A model generated the notes under the pieces. It was not told the origin of the DNA. It ran no database searches and saw only the letters and a program-made list of their open reading frames with translations. A program made the position numbers and the translations under genes. DNA of 64,000 nucleotides from JBIOHP01 sp044449065 (GTDB taxonomy: Bacteria; Bacteroidota; Ignavibacteria; UBA10030; SZUA-254), in contig JBIOHP010000001.1 of NCBI GenBank assembly GCA_044449065.1, positions 124,001-188,000 on the forward strand, given 5' to 3'. Positions 16,603-23,854 of the stretch are shown here, one piece after another; within the stretch, counting starts at the first letter, position 1, and every line of letters begins with the position of its first letter.

Positions 16603-17586
16603 TTGACTAATAAAAAAAGAATTTTAAGCGGAATGCGTCCCACCGGCAAGCTCCATCTCGGTCATCTGGTCGGCGCGCTGGAAAACTGGGTATCGCTTCA
16701 GGAACAATATCAAAATTATCACCTCATCGCTGATTGGCATGTGCTTACAACGAATCTCGATAGCTCGGAGATTTATCAAAATTCCATCGATATGCTGAAG
16801 GCATGGCTCGCGGCGGGCATTGATCCGGAAAAAAGCCCGGTCTTCCGTCAATCGCAGATTAAAGAACATACCGAACTGCATCTTCTGCTCTCCATGCTGA
16901 TTACCACCGCGCGGCTTGAGCGAAATCCTACAGTAAAAGACCAGGTGCGCGATTTACATATAGAGAATATCACCTACGGGCATCTCGGTTATCCCGTTCT
17001 GCAATCCGCCGATATCCTGCTGTACAAGGGTGAGCTTGTTCCGGTCGGTGAAGATCAGGTTCCGCATGTCGAGATTACGCGGGAGATTGCCCGCAGGTTC
17101 AACGCACAGTACGGCAACGTGTTCCCGGAGCCGGAACCAAAACTTACGCAATTTGCTCGCCTACCCGGGCTCGACGGCAGCATGAAAATGAGCAAATCGG
17201 CAGGGAATACTATTCTCCTCACAGATTCTCCTGAAGAAATTTCTGCTAAACTCCGCACGGCAGTCACTGATCCGCAAAAAATCAGGCGGAACGATCCCGG
17301 CAGACCGGATATTTGTCTCGTATTCACCTATCACAAAAAATTCAATCCATCCGAAGTGCCGGAAATACGCAAGGGTTGCGAAAGCGGCGTGCTCGGCTGC
17401 GTCGATTGCAAGCTCAACGCGTCAAAAAAAATCAGTGATTACCTTGCGCCGTTCCGTGAGAAACATGCGTATTATGAATCCCACACCGATAAAGTCCTCG
17501 AAATTCTCCGTGAGGGCGAAGCAAAAGCCAAAATCGTCGCCTCTGAAACGATGCGGCAGGTTCATGAGGTTATGAAGATAGGGTGA
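16603..17586 (+). CDS. trpS: Tryptophan--tRNA ligase
   Basis: 327 residues, normal for the bacterial enzyme. It charges tRNA-Trp in the cytoplasm. The class I HIGH-type motif appears as PTGKLHLGH (~13-21), and the second signature is KMSKSAGN (~191-198). GEDQVPHVEITREIARRFN is the conserved dimer/active-site segment. The start is TTG 16603, with AAAGGA about 10 bp upstream. A long structured leader precedes the gene. A repeat-rich intergenic region follows. Confidence 0.97.
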   Translation: MTNKKRILSGMRPTGKLHLGHLVGALENWVSLQEQYQNYHLIADWHVLTTNLDSSEIYQNSIDMLKAWLAAGIDPEKSPVFRQSQIKEHTELHLLLSMLITTARLERNPTVKDQVRDLHIENITYGHLGYPVLQSADILLYKGELVPVGEDQVPHVEITREIARRFNAQYGNVFPEPEPKLTQFARLPGLDGSMKMSKSAGNTILLTDSPEEISAKLRTAVTDPQKIRRNDPGRPDICLVFTYHKKFNPSEVPEIRKGCESGVLGCVDCKLNASKKISDYLAPFREKHAYYESHTDKVLEILREGEAKAKIVASETMRQVHEVMKIG

Positions 17587-17606
17587 GAGCGCCTGTGCCG
17601 GAAAAG

Positions 17607-17700
17607 CCCACCCCGGATAAACAATGTGTGATGTTCGAGAAATTTGAAACCCCTCCCTAAGAGTCCGCCCTGCGGGTCGGACAGGGAGGGGTAACACAAT
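17607..17700. repeat. Dispersed repeat (CCCACCCCGG family), copy A
   Basis: It starts with CCCACCCCGG (17607-17616) and contains a perfect 10-bp stem, ACCCCTCCCT (17649-17658)/AGGGAGGGGT (17683-17692). It shares 27 identical bases (17669-17695) and its start with copy B at 20187-20310. It sits 20 bp past the trpS stop. Confidence 0.6.
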
Positions 17701-17752
17701 TCTTGGTTTATAAAAAAATGTTTCAATATCTAAAATGCGGGTCGATAACAGT

Positions 17753-17802
17753 ACCCCATCCCGATAGCAATCGGGAGCGGGGTCTCGATGTTTTTTATCG
17801 AG
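17753..17802. repeat. Dispersed hairpin repeat, copy 3 (divergent), plus terminator-like hairpin
   Basis: The core CCCGAT-AGCA-ATCGGG (17760-17775) is enclosed by ACCCC (17753-17757)/GGGGT (17779-17783). A second hairpin CTCGAT/ATCGAG with a T-rich loop follows (17784-17802). Confidence 0.6.
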
Positions 17803-17849
17803 GGGGCGGGCGCTGGCTTCTTACTCACGATTAGCATAAAAAAAATCGC

Positions 17850-17878
17850 TTGACAGTTCCCTAAACTTTTATTAAATT
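17850..17878 (+). promoter_or_regulatory. Sigma70-like promoter upstream of the FISUMP gene
   Basis: TTGACA (17850-17855), a 17-bp spacer and TAAATT (17873-17878). The leader to 18171 would be ~285 nt. It contains one further dyad, CTTCCGGT (18100-18107)/ACCGGAAG (18127-18134). Nothing else recognisable lies in 17880-18170. Confidence 0.6.
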
Positions 17879-18170
17879 GGCGTTATCAACTTTGAAGCCG
17901 TTCCCTGCCTTCTTTCCTATTCTATGGGAAATCCTTCACTGTTGATGCGTTTCTATAACTGATATAATGCTGCAGATGTGAACGATTTTCCGATCCTATT
18001 TTAATTAAATATTAAAAATTTTATACCGAACAGAGCGACCTTTATCCCGACTGAGAAGCGCTTAATTCGATAGAATACTGCTACAAATATTTAGCCACAC
18101 TTCCGGTGAGGTTTTTTAAAATGGCAACCGGAAGAGAACACGAATATATCATCATAGAAAGAACCATCTT

Positions 18171-19229
18171 ATGAAATATTATTCTGCGGTTAAATCGATC
18201 ATTCACCTCACCTTTTGCTTGCTGATAATTCTATTAGTGAAGGCAGATGCTTTCCCTCGTGATTCCGGTAATTACCATAAAGGATACTCGATCTCGGATT
18301 CAATCCATGTTGATGCAAAATGGAATTTACTGTCGCTCCCAGCGGGTGTTTTGGGTGGAACAAAAAACACTTTATTTCCAACTGCAAGATCAAAAGCTTT
18401 CATCTATCAGGGTGGTTACAAAGAAATGGACACGTTGGAAAATGGAGTAGGGTTTTGGTTAAAATTCGATTCGTCGGAATTTATCCCCATCACTGGCAAT
18501 ACATTATTCAGGGATACGATTGATGTTCGGGCGGGCTGGAATATTAGTGGATCACTAACGATACCGGTTGCGGTGAATACGATACAAAGTGATCCACCCG
18601 GCATGATAATTTCACAATTTTATGGTTATACACCGGGAGACGGATATCACCAAACGGATACGATACAACCAGGCAAAGGATATTGGGTTAAGGTTAATCA
18701 AGATGGAAAAATATTTTTAACTGTTGCCAATATTACATGTCCCGGCACTCCAATCGTAACTTATTCGGATAAAATATACCACACAGTCCAGATAGGAAAC
18801 CGATGCTGGCTAAAAGAAAATCTTGATGTCGGTACAAGGATAGATGGCAGCCAAGAACAAACCAATAACAGTACAATCGAAAAGTATTGTTACAATAACG
18901 ATACAAATAATTGTAACATATACGGTGGATTATACCAATGGAATGAAGCGATGCAGTATAACACAACGGAAGGCACACAAGGTATTTGCCCTAACGGTTG
19001 GCATGTACCAACCTTGGCTGAATACCAAACATTAGCGGCGACAGTAAACAATGATGGCAATGGATTAAAAGCCGTGGGGCAGGGTACATATAGAGGAGCC
19101 GGAACAAACACCAGCGGATTTTCTGGGTTGCTGGCGGGCACTAGCGATTTCAGTGGTGGCTTCTTCAGTCTCGGTTACGACTCGAACATTTGGAGTTCTA
19201 CGGGGTATAATGCACCGAACGCATACTAG
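18171..19229 (+). CDS. FISUMP-domain exported protein, truncated by in-frame TAG
   Basis: 352 residues before the stop. A signal peptide (IIHLTFCLLIILLVKADA) is followed by two repeats of the type WNLLSLPAG/WNISGSLTIP that are common in exported proteins of this lineage. The FISUMP (Fibrobacter succinogenes major paralogous) domain starts near residue 195: VQIGNRCWLKENLDVGT, the NCNIYGGLYQWNEAM segment, CPNGWHVPT, and FSGLLAG. The TAG at 19227-19229 falls in the last conserved block, after WSSTGYNAPNAY. The same frame continues with the expected domain end (GRSVRCLKN) to a TAG at 19314-19316. The full protein would be 381 codons. Such proteins are surface-exposed and have a C-type-lectin-like fold. 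The stop is either a nonsense mutation or a product of hypervariation. Confidence 0.85.
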   Translation: MKYYSAVKSIIHLTFCLLIILLVKADAFPRDSGNYHKGYSISDSIHVDAKWNLLSLPAGVLGGTKNTLFPTARSKAFIYQGGYKEMDTLENGVGFWLKFDSSEFIPITGNTLFRDTIDVRAGWNISGSLTIPVAVNTIQSDPPGMIISQFYGYTPGDGYHQTDTIQPGKGYWVKVNQDGKIFLTVANITCPGTPIVTYSDKIYHTVQIGNRCWLKENLDVGTRIDGSQEQTNNSTIEKYCYNNDTNNCNIYGGLYQWNEAMQYNTTEGTQGICPNGWHVPTLAEYQTLAATVNNDGNGLKAVGQGTYRGAGTNTSGFSGLLAGTSDFSGGFFSLGYDSNIWSSTGYNAPNAY

Positions 19230-19316
19230 CTGTACCTAACCGACATAGATGAGAGGGTCCTCGTGCTCTGGGACGTCAAGACTAACGGTCGTAGTGTCCG
19301 TTGCCTAAAGAATTAG
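19200..19316 (+). other. C-terminal FISUMP tail with candidate hypervariable segment
   Basis: The frame before and after the internal TAG forms an unbroken FISUMP tail. In 19227-19280, 15 of 18 codons end in G or C, although the rest of the gene is AT-rich. Codons such as TAC, ACC, GAC, CTC, GTC and TAG, GAG, AGG, GTG, TGG are those expected when AAC and AAG template codons are mutated at their first two positions. Framework residues (A, L, V, K, G, SVRC) are retained. This fits the variable region of a diversity-generating retroelement, but no reverse transcriptase or template repeat lies in the window. Confidence 0.4.
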
Positions 19317-19347
19317 CACTGTAATATTAGTAAATGGAGTGCAATGC

Positions 19348-19373
19348 ATTTCACAGGGTTAACCCCGTGAAAT
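19348..19373. repeat. Hairpin 32 bp after the FISUMP frame
   Basis: ATTTCAC/GTGAAAT (19348-19354/19367-19373) continues, after an A-C mismatch, into GGG/CCC with a TTAA loop. It may be a weak terminator, a repeat, or the DNA hairpin seen next to retroelement target regions. Confidence 0.5.
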
Positions 19374-19424
19374 AAATCTAAATGTAATAATATATTGCAA
19401 CTCAAGGAAAGGGATGAGACTTTG

Positions 19425-19449
19425 AGGATGTCACAATCTGTGACATCCT
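19425..19449. promoter_or_regulatory. Perfect palindrome upstream of the ORF6N gene
   Basis: AGGATGTCACA-ATC-TGTGACATCCT is an 11-3-11 inverted repeat, 110 bp before the GTG start. Its core TCACA-N3-TGTGA recurs inside the gene at 19765-19785. Candidate operator, or a transcript hairpin. Confidence 0.5.
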
Positions 19450-19558
19450 TGAAGTATTTAAAGGCGGTGTGCACATTTAAGCGTTTTGAAAGAGAATTTC
19501 AAGCATAAAATACCAGAAATACCAAAAGAGTTTAGCGAATAATCATTGTATCTCTACC

Positions 19559-20122
19559 GTGACGAAAAATATTATTGTAATACCTGAAGAACGAATTGGA
19601 AATATGATTCTCCTGATACGCGGGCAGAAAGTAATGTTGAGTCACGAGCTTGCTAAGCTCTATGGCGTTGAAACCCGTGTTTTGAATCAATCTGTGAAAC
19701 GCAATAGTTCTCGTTTCCCCGAAGATTTTATGTTCCAGCTAAGCAATCCCGAAGCTGAATGGCTGGTATCACAAAATGTGATACCACATCGGAAACATCT
19801 TGGGGGTACGCTGCCATACGCCTTTACCGAACAAGGGATTGCAATGCTTTCGAGCGTTTTGAACAGCGAGCGCGCAATTCAAATGAATATTGCCATCATG
19901 AGAGCATTCGTCAAGCTGCGGGAAATGATTTCTACCAATAAGGAATTTGCCCTGAAACTTGCAGAATTAGAACGAAAAATGATACTGCACGATGCAGATA
20001 TCCAGAATATCTTTGAAGCAATCCGCCGTCTTATGCTGCCGCCGGAGAAATCGAAAAAACAGATCGGCTTTAAAGTTGAGGAACCTTTCGTTCCATACAA
20101 AGTAAAAAGAAAAAAACGTTGA
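19559..20122 (+). CDS. ORF6N domain-containing DNA-binding protein
   Basis: 187 residues starting with GTG. The ORF6N domain spans ~10-100 (MLSHELAKLYGVETRVLNQSVKRN, FPEDFMFQL, PYAFTEQGIAMLSSVL). A helical segment (~115-150) and a basic tail (YKVKRKKR) follow. ORF6N proteins are related to phage anti-repressors and KilA-N proteins, and are often carried on accessory islands. No other phage gene is present. The gene contains a perfect 9-3-9 palindrome (19765-19785) with the same core as the upstream one. No clear Shine-Dalgarno is seen. Confidence 0.9.
   Translation: MTKNIIVIPEERIGNMILLIRGQKVMLSHELAKLYGVETRVLNQSVKRNSSRFPEDFMFQLSNPEAEWLVSQNVIPHRKHLGGTLPYAFTEQGIAMLSSVLNSERAIQMNIAIMRAFVKLREMISTNKEFALKLAELERKMILHDADIQNIFEAIRRLMLPPEKSKKQIGFKVEEPFVPYKVKRKKR
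19765..19785. promoter_or_regulatory. Palindrome inside the ORF6N coding region
   Basis: GGTATCACA-AAA-TGTGATACC, a perfect 9-3-9 dyad. It shares T[G/A]TCACA-N3-TGTGA[C/T]A with the upstream site. Autoregulation is inference. Confidence 0.4.
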
Positions 20123-20153
20123 CGCGGAGCGTAAACGTTCTACATAAAACTTT

Positions 20154-20175
20154 TCAACCGAGCTGGAGCTCGGTT
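20154..20175. repeat. Short hairpin repeat (CAACCGAGC), copy 1
   Basis: CAACCGAGCT-GG-AGCTCGGTTG, followed by TACA. The same element recurs at 20621-20642. Confidence 0.6.
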
Positions 20176-20186
20176 GTACAACCTTA

Positions 20187-20310
20187 ACCCACCCCGGTTA
20201 AACGATATTCGATGCTCGATAAATGCTTTGCCCGTCCGCCCGACCAGACAACGGTCGGGACAGGCTCAACGCCCGTCCTGCGGGTCGGACAGGGAGGGGT
20301 AACGCAGTTC
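20187..20310. repeat. Dispersed repeat (CCCACCCCGG family), copy B
   Basis: It has the same start and 27-bp core (20277-20303) as copy A, with an extra hairpin CCCGACC (20239-20245)/GGTCGGG (20253-20259) between them. Confidence 0.6.
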
Positions 20311-20366
20311 CAATAATTCAGGTGAATTATCGTTAATGTAATATCGTATGCACCTTCTAATCGCCT

Positions 20367-20512
20367 GAGAATAAATGACGCCCGGAATATTTTCATCGAA
20401 TACAATTGATCGGGAAACATTGTTTGATCCCGTACCGTCAACGATGGACTTGACGGGACGGGAGAGTTTGTTTCCCGCCCTAAGAGATGAAAATATTCAG
20501 TCATTTATTCTC
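20367..20512. repeat. 146-bp long palindromic element
   Basis: Four nested stems form one long hairpin. GAGAATAAATGAC (20367-20379) pairs with 20500-20512. GAATATTTTCATC (20385-20397) pairs with 20486-20498. CGGGAAAC (20411-20418) pairs with 20470-20477. TCCCGTACCGTCA (20428-20440) pairs with 20451-20463 with one mismatch. A weaker TTCTTTCTTT/AAAGAAAGAA hairpin follows at ~20532-20555. No gene is seen in 20123-20717. Confidence 0.7.
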
Positions 20513-20620
20513 CAGCGAAAGTTTTCTTTGCTTCTTTCTTTCCAAAAAGAAAGAATAAGAAAAAGGTTGATTTATTGTATTAATTGAATCGGCGTATAGC
20601 ATCATGAATGCAAGCATTTT

Positions 20621-20642
20621 CAACCGAGCTGGCGCTCGGTTG
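20621..20642. repeat. Short hairpin repeat (CAACCGAGC), copy 2
   Basis: CAACCGAGC-TGGC-GCTCGGTTG with the flanks TTTT and TACA shared with copy 1. The two copies bracket the repeat cluster. Confidence 0.6.
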
Positions 20643-20717
20643 TACATTGAGTGCTTTACTCATCTGCAACCTAATTGCTGTTCCCATCGTATTACAGTGT
20701 AAACCATCTCATCTTGA

Positions 20718-22022
20718 ATGCGACAGAACGACACAGTTGTAGTTGATCATATTGGGTTGCACGCGAAGATATGTAATTTCCGTGACAAATTTGCACATAT
20801 CTGGAATCAACTACCTACCACTTTTCCGGTATTTAATAAAACCTACTCTCCCGTCGAGCAGGCGATTCACGAGCAAAAATTATATAATGCGCTTGAGCAT
20901 GCCCAATCCGAATCATTTGAATTTAATTCTATCACAGATATCGACCCTGGCAAAATTGATGCAATAAAATCGAAGATCAGATTATCAATCCATGAATTTT
21001 TACAATCTTCTCCATTATGTCGAAACGATGGATTCATCGATAAGTGCTGCGATTCGGGATTTGATTTTATTAAAATGGCGAAGCGGTTTGATCCATTGCT
21101 GACCGGAGAAGAAATTTATCAGGCGTTACGAAACGTATGGATCATCAACAGCGTGCAGTTATATCTCGGCAAACCAATCATCGTTACCCTATCAGCGTTT
21201 GCGTACAGTATGCTCTATCCTTACACTGATGACTATCTGGATGATCCCGCAGTTACACCAGCGGAAAAAATGAAATTTATTGCAACAGTTCGGTGCATGT
21301 TATCCGGTGTAGATGTAAAGGTCTTCAATAGCAACTTGAAGAAAATTCGCAATCTTATAACCATGATCGAACAGGAATATCCCCGTGAACACTATCCGCA
21401 GGTGTATGAGAGTTTGCTGGAAATACATCGTGCGCAGGGAAGAAGTCTTCAGGAGCATCAGGGAAATTATCATGTCGCAGAAACGGATATTCTCGATATC
21501 AGCATCGATAAAGGCGGCACATCGGTTGTGGCTGACGCCTGTCTTGTTAGTGGTTATCTTGATGATGATGTTTTAGAATTCATGTTCGGTCTGGGTGTTG
21601 TTCTCCAATTCATCGATGATTACCAGGATGTGGAGCAGGACATCGAACATGGTCATAATACAATCTTTACAACTGCACGCGAATCAGGAAATCTTGAACA
21701 TGCGACAAACAAATTGTTGCATTTCACAGAATGGCTATCCTGTGGTGGAAGAATTTTCCCATTAGATGAGGGGGTTGCATTATCGGATTTAAGTCTTCTT
21801 AGCTGCAGAATCTTGATTTTTGAAGCTCTTTCACACCGGAGGGATCGACTTAGTGAATCGTATGTTAATGCGCTCGAACCGTATTCACCACTAAGATTTG
21901 ATTGTTTATCAAATCTAAGACAACAGATAGAACAGAATATGACGGAGCGTAAGAGTAACAATGATTCAATAATGCCTACAAGCGATATATTGAAATTTGA
22001 ACATATGGTAATGGGATTATAA
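20718..22022 (+). CDS. Class I isoprenoid-synthase-like enzyme, uncharacterised
   Basis: 434 residues, mostly helical, no signal or membrane segment. Two Asp-rich motifs stand at the spacing of trans-prenyltransferases: DDYLDD (171-176) and DDYQD (300-304). Both would bind magnesium and the diphosphate of an allylic substrate. IDKGGTSVVADACL (~263-276) matches the Lys-Gly-bearing helix between them. The long N-terminal extension (~160 residues) and low similarity elsewhere set it apart from ordinary IspA/polyprenyl synthases. It could be a terpene or prenyl synthase, or a divergent enzyme of the fold. It stands alone between the repeat cluster and scpA, with no terpene-pathway partner nearby. 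Confidence 0.75.
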   Translation: MRQNDTVVVDHIGLHAKICNFRDKFAHIWNQLPTTFPVFNKTYSPVEQAIHEQKLYNALEHAQSESFEFNSITDIDPGKIDAIKSKIRLSIHEFLQSSPLCRNDGFIDKCCDSGFDFIKMAKRFDPLLTGEEIYQALRNVWIINSVQLYLGKPIIVTLSAFAYSMLYPYTDDYLDDPAVTPAEKMKFIATVRCMLSGVDVKVFNSNLKKIRNLITMIEQEYPREHYPQVYESLLEIHRAQGRSLQEHQGNYHVAETDILDISIDKGGTSVVADACLVSGYLDDDVLEFMFGLGVVLQFIDDYQDVEQDIEHGHNTIFTTARESGNLEHATNKLLHFTEWLSCGGRIFPLDEGVALSDLSLLSCRILIFEALSHRRDRLSESYVNALEPYSPLRFDCLSNLRQQIEQNMTERKSNNDSIMPTSDILKFEHMVMGL

Positions 22023-22176
22023 AGGGCTAAAATCCAATCGCAATTCTAATATTATCATACGGTTACACAGTAATTCAACAACCTCGTCCCTGGTCACCGG
22101 GTTGAAGATTCTCCTGAAATCACTCTGATCTCCTGTAAATTCTTACATCTTTTCCTTAATTAATTCCTTTAAATCC

Positions 22177-22205
22177 TTGACATTAAGTTGCGATTTATCT
22201 ATTTT
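22177..22205 (+). promoter_or_regulatory. Sigma70-like promoter of scpAB
   Basis: TTGACA (22177-22182), a 17-bp spacer and TATTTT (22200-22205). Expected transcription start ~22212, 38 nt before scpA. Confidence 0.75.
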
Positions 22206-22249
22206 TTGTGTTAATTCAAAGATAAGAGCAAAATAAGAAGCATAAACTA

Positions 22250-22975
22250 TTGTATCGCGTAAAACTTAACACATTTGAGGGTCCTCTTGATCTCCTCCTC
22301 TTTTTTATAAAGAGGGATGAGCTTGATATCTATGATATACCCATATCAAAAATTACCAAGGAATTTCTCGAGTACCTCCATTTGTTAGTAGAATTAGACC
22401 TCGAAGTCGCGGGCGATTTTATCGTCATGGCTGCTGAGTTGATGCAGATCAAAGTGAAGATGCTTCTGCCGCGCGCCCCGGGAGAGGATGAGGAAGAAGA
22501 TCCCAGGGCTGAGTTGGTGCGGCGGCTGCTTGAGTATAAACGTTTCAAAGAAGCGAGCTTGAATTTATCGATGCTGGAAGATGAGCAGCGCAAGTTGTAT
22601 TATCGCCAGGGATTTCATTCGGACGCCGTTGTGGTGACGCTTGAGGATCAGGAAGAGAGTCTGAAAGATATCACCATGTACAACCTGATAACGGCATTTA
22701 AAAAAGTGTTGGAAAGCGTGCCGAAGAAAATCTATCATGACGTATCCCTTATGAACGTTACGATCGATGAACAGATGAGCTACATCGCCGATGTATTCAG
22801 ACTGCGGGACGAAATTTCGTTCATCGAGCTTGTTTCGCATATGGCGGAGAAAATTCGCATTGTTGTCACCGTGATCGCAATGCTGGAAATGATGAAGGGC
22901 AAAATTATCGGATTGCGCCCGGCGGCATACGAAGACGATTTCATTATTTATAAAACACGGAGCCAGATCAATTAA
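22250..22975 (+). CDS. scpA: Segregation and condensation protein A
   Basis: 241 residues, the kleisin that bridges SMC heads. The N-terminal signature YRVKLNTFEGPLDLLLFFIK and EVAGDFIVMAAELMQIKVKMLLP are diagnostic. The C-terminal winged-helix region ends in KGKIIGLRPA. The start is TTG 22250. Its stop shares one base with the scpB start (TAATG), the usual coupled pair. smc itself is not in the window. Confidence 0.96.
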   Translation: MYRVKLNTFEGPLDLLLFFIKRDELDIYDIPISKITKEFLEYLHLLVELDLEVAGDFIVMAAELMQIKVKMLLPRAPGEDEEEDPRAELVRRLLEYKRFKEASLNLSMLEDEQRKLYYRQGFHSDAVVVTLEDQEESLKDITMYNLITAFKKVLESVPKKIYHDVSLMNVTIDEQMSYIADVFRLRDEISFIELVSHMAEKIRIVVTVIAMLEMMKGKIIGLRPAAYEDDFIIYKTRSQIN

Positions 22976-23742
22976 TGGAACAGACACCGATTTCTGAAAG
23001 CAAACGACACATCATCGAAGCGCTTCTCTTCGCATCGGATGAACCTCTTACAACGCGGCAGATTATCGATATCATGCGCTCTTCGGAGGATGGCGGTCCG
23101 CGTTTACGCTTGAACGAAGACGACGTATTAGGCATCATCCGCGAACTGAACGCAGAATATGTTCAAGCGGGAAGATCGTTCAGGATTGTTCACGCTGCCG
23201 GAGGATTTCAATACGCAACGATGCCCGATTTTGCGGTGTGGCTTGGAAGATTAGCGAAAGATAAAGCAAAACGAAAACTCACGCAGGCGGCATTGGAAAC
23301 CCTCGCCGTAATCGCGTATAAACAACCTGTTACCAAACCAGAGGTTGAAGCTATCCGCGGCGTGAATGCGGATTATGCGATTCAGAAATTACTCGAACGC
23401 GGTATGGTAACTATAGTTGGCAGGGCGGCAACGCCCGGCAGGCCTCTTCTGTACGGCACGACATCCGATTTCCTGAAACATTTCGGTATCAACGACCTTG
23501 CGGAGCTTCCGAAACCGCGCGAAATCGAAGAGATTCTTGCCGACCAGACCGACGATATGGAAAAAGAAATTCTCAAACGCATGGGCAAGACCGATGAGGA
23601 AATTGAAGAAGCTCTGGGTCAGACAGTTGTCGATGAGGCGGGGAAACTGAGCCAGGTGCCTCTTGATCTTCCAAACGATCCGCCGGTGGATGCTCCCGCG
23701 CCGGATAAGAATAACGGCAACGGCGAAGCGCCGAATCAATAA
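22975..23742 (+). CDS. scpB: Segregation and condensation protein B
   Basis: 255 residues. Two winged-helix domains (HIIEALLFASDEPLTTRQI; ALETLAVIAYKQPVTKPEVEAIRGVN) and GRPLLYGTTSDFLKHFGI are typical of ScpB. A charged tail of ~70 residues ends in a Pro/Asn/Gly-rich stretch, as is common in this group. It acts as a dimer on ScpA in the SMC complex. The start overlaps the scpA stop. Confidence 0.96.
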   Translation: MEQTPISESKRHIIEALLFASDEPLTTRQIIDIMRSSEDGGPRLRLNEDDVLGIIRELNAEYVQAGRSFRIVHAAGGFQYATMPDFAVWLGRLAKDKAKRKLTQAALETLAVIAYKQPVTKPEVEAIRGVNADYAIQKLLERGMVTIVGRAATPGRPLLYGTTSDFLKHFGINDLAELPKPREIEEILADQTDDMEKEILKRMGKTDEEIEEALGQTVVDEAGKLSQVPLDLPNDPPVDAPAPDKNNGNGEAPNQ

Positions 23743-23854
23743 AATATCAATCGCCGATTGCCTGATCGGCGAACCATTGAAGGTATCACTACGGGCATTT
23801 CAGAGGTTTGTTTCCTCGGTTTAATTATTCCTATTTCAATACCGGCATATAACC

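Noticed and set aside
16362..16649. 95-codon minus-strand frame over the trpS leader
   Set aside because: It overlaps the trpS start and the structured element and has no recognisable protein features.
19559..20122. Prophage remnant around the ORF6N gene
   Set aside because: No other phage, integrase or attachment-site feature nearby.
20375..20587. 70-codon frame across the long palindrome
   Set aside because: Explained by the hairpin repeat; no homology-like pattern and no start signals.
20123..20717. CRISPR array
   Set aside because: Repeats are palindromic, of different families and irregularly spaced; no cas genes are present.
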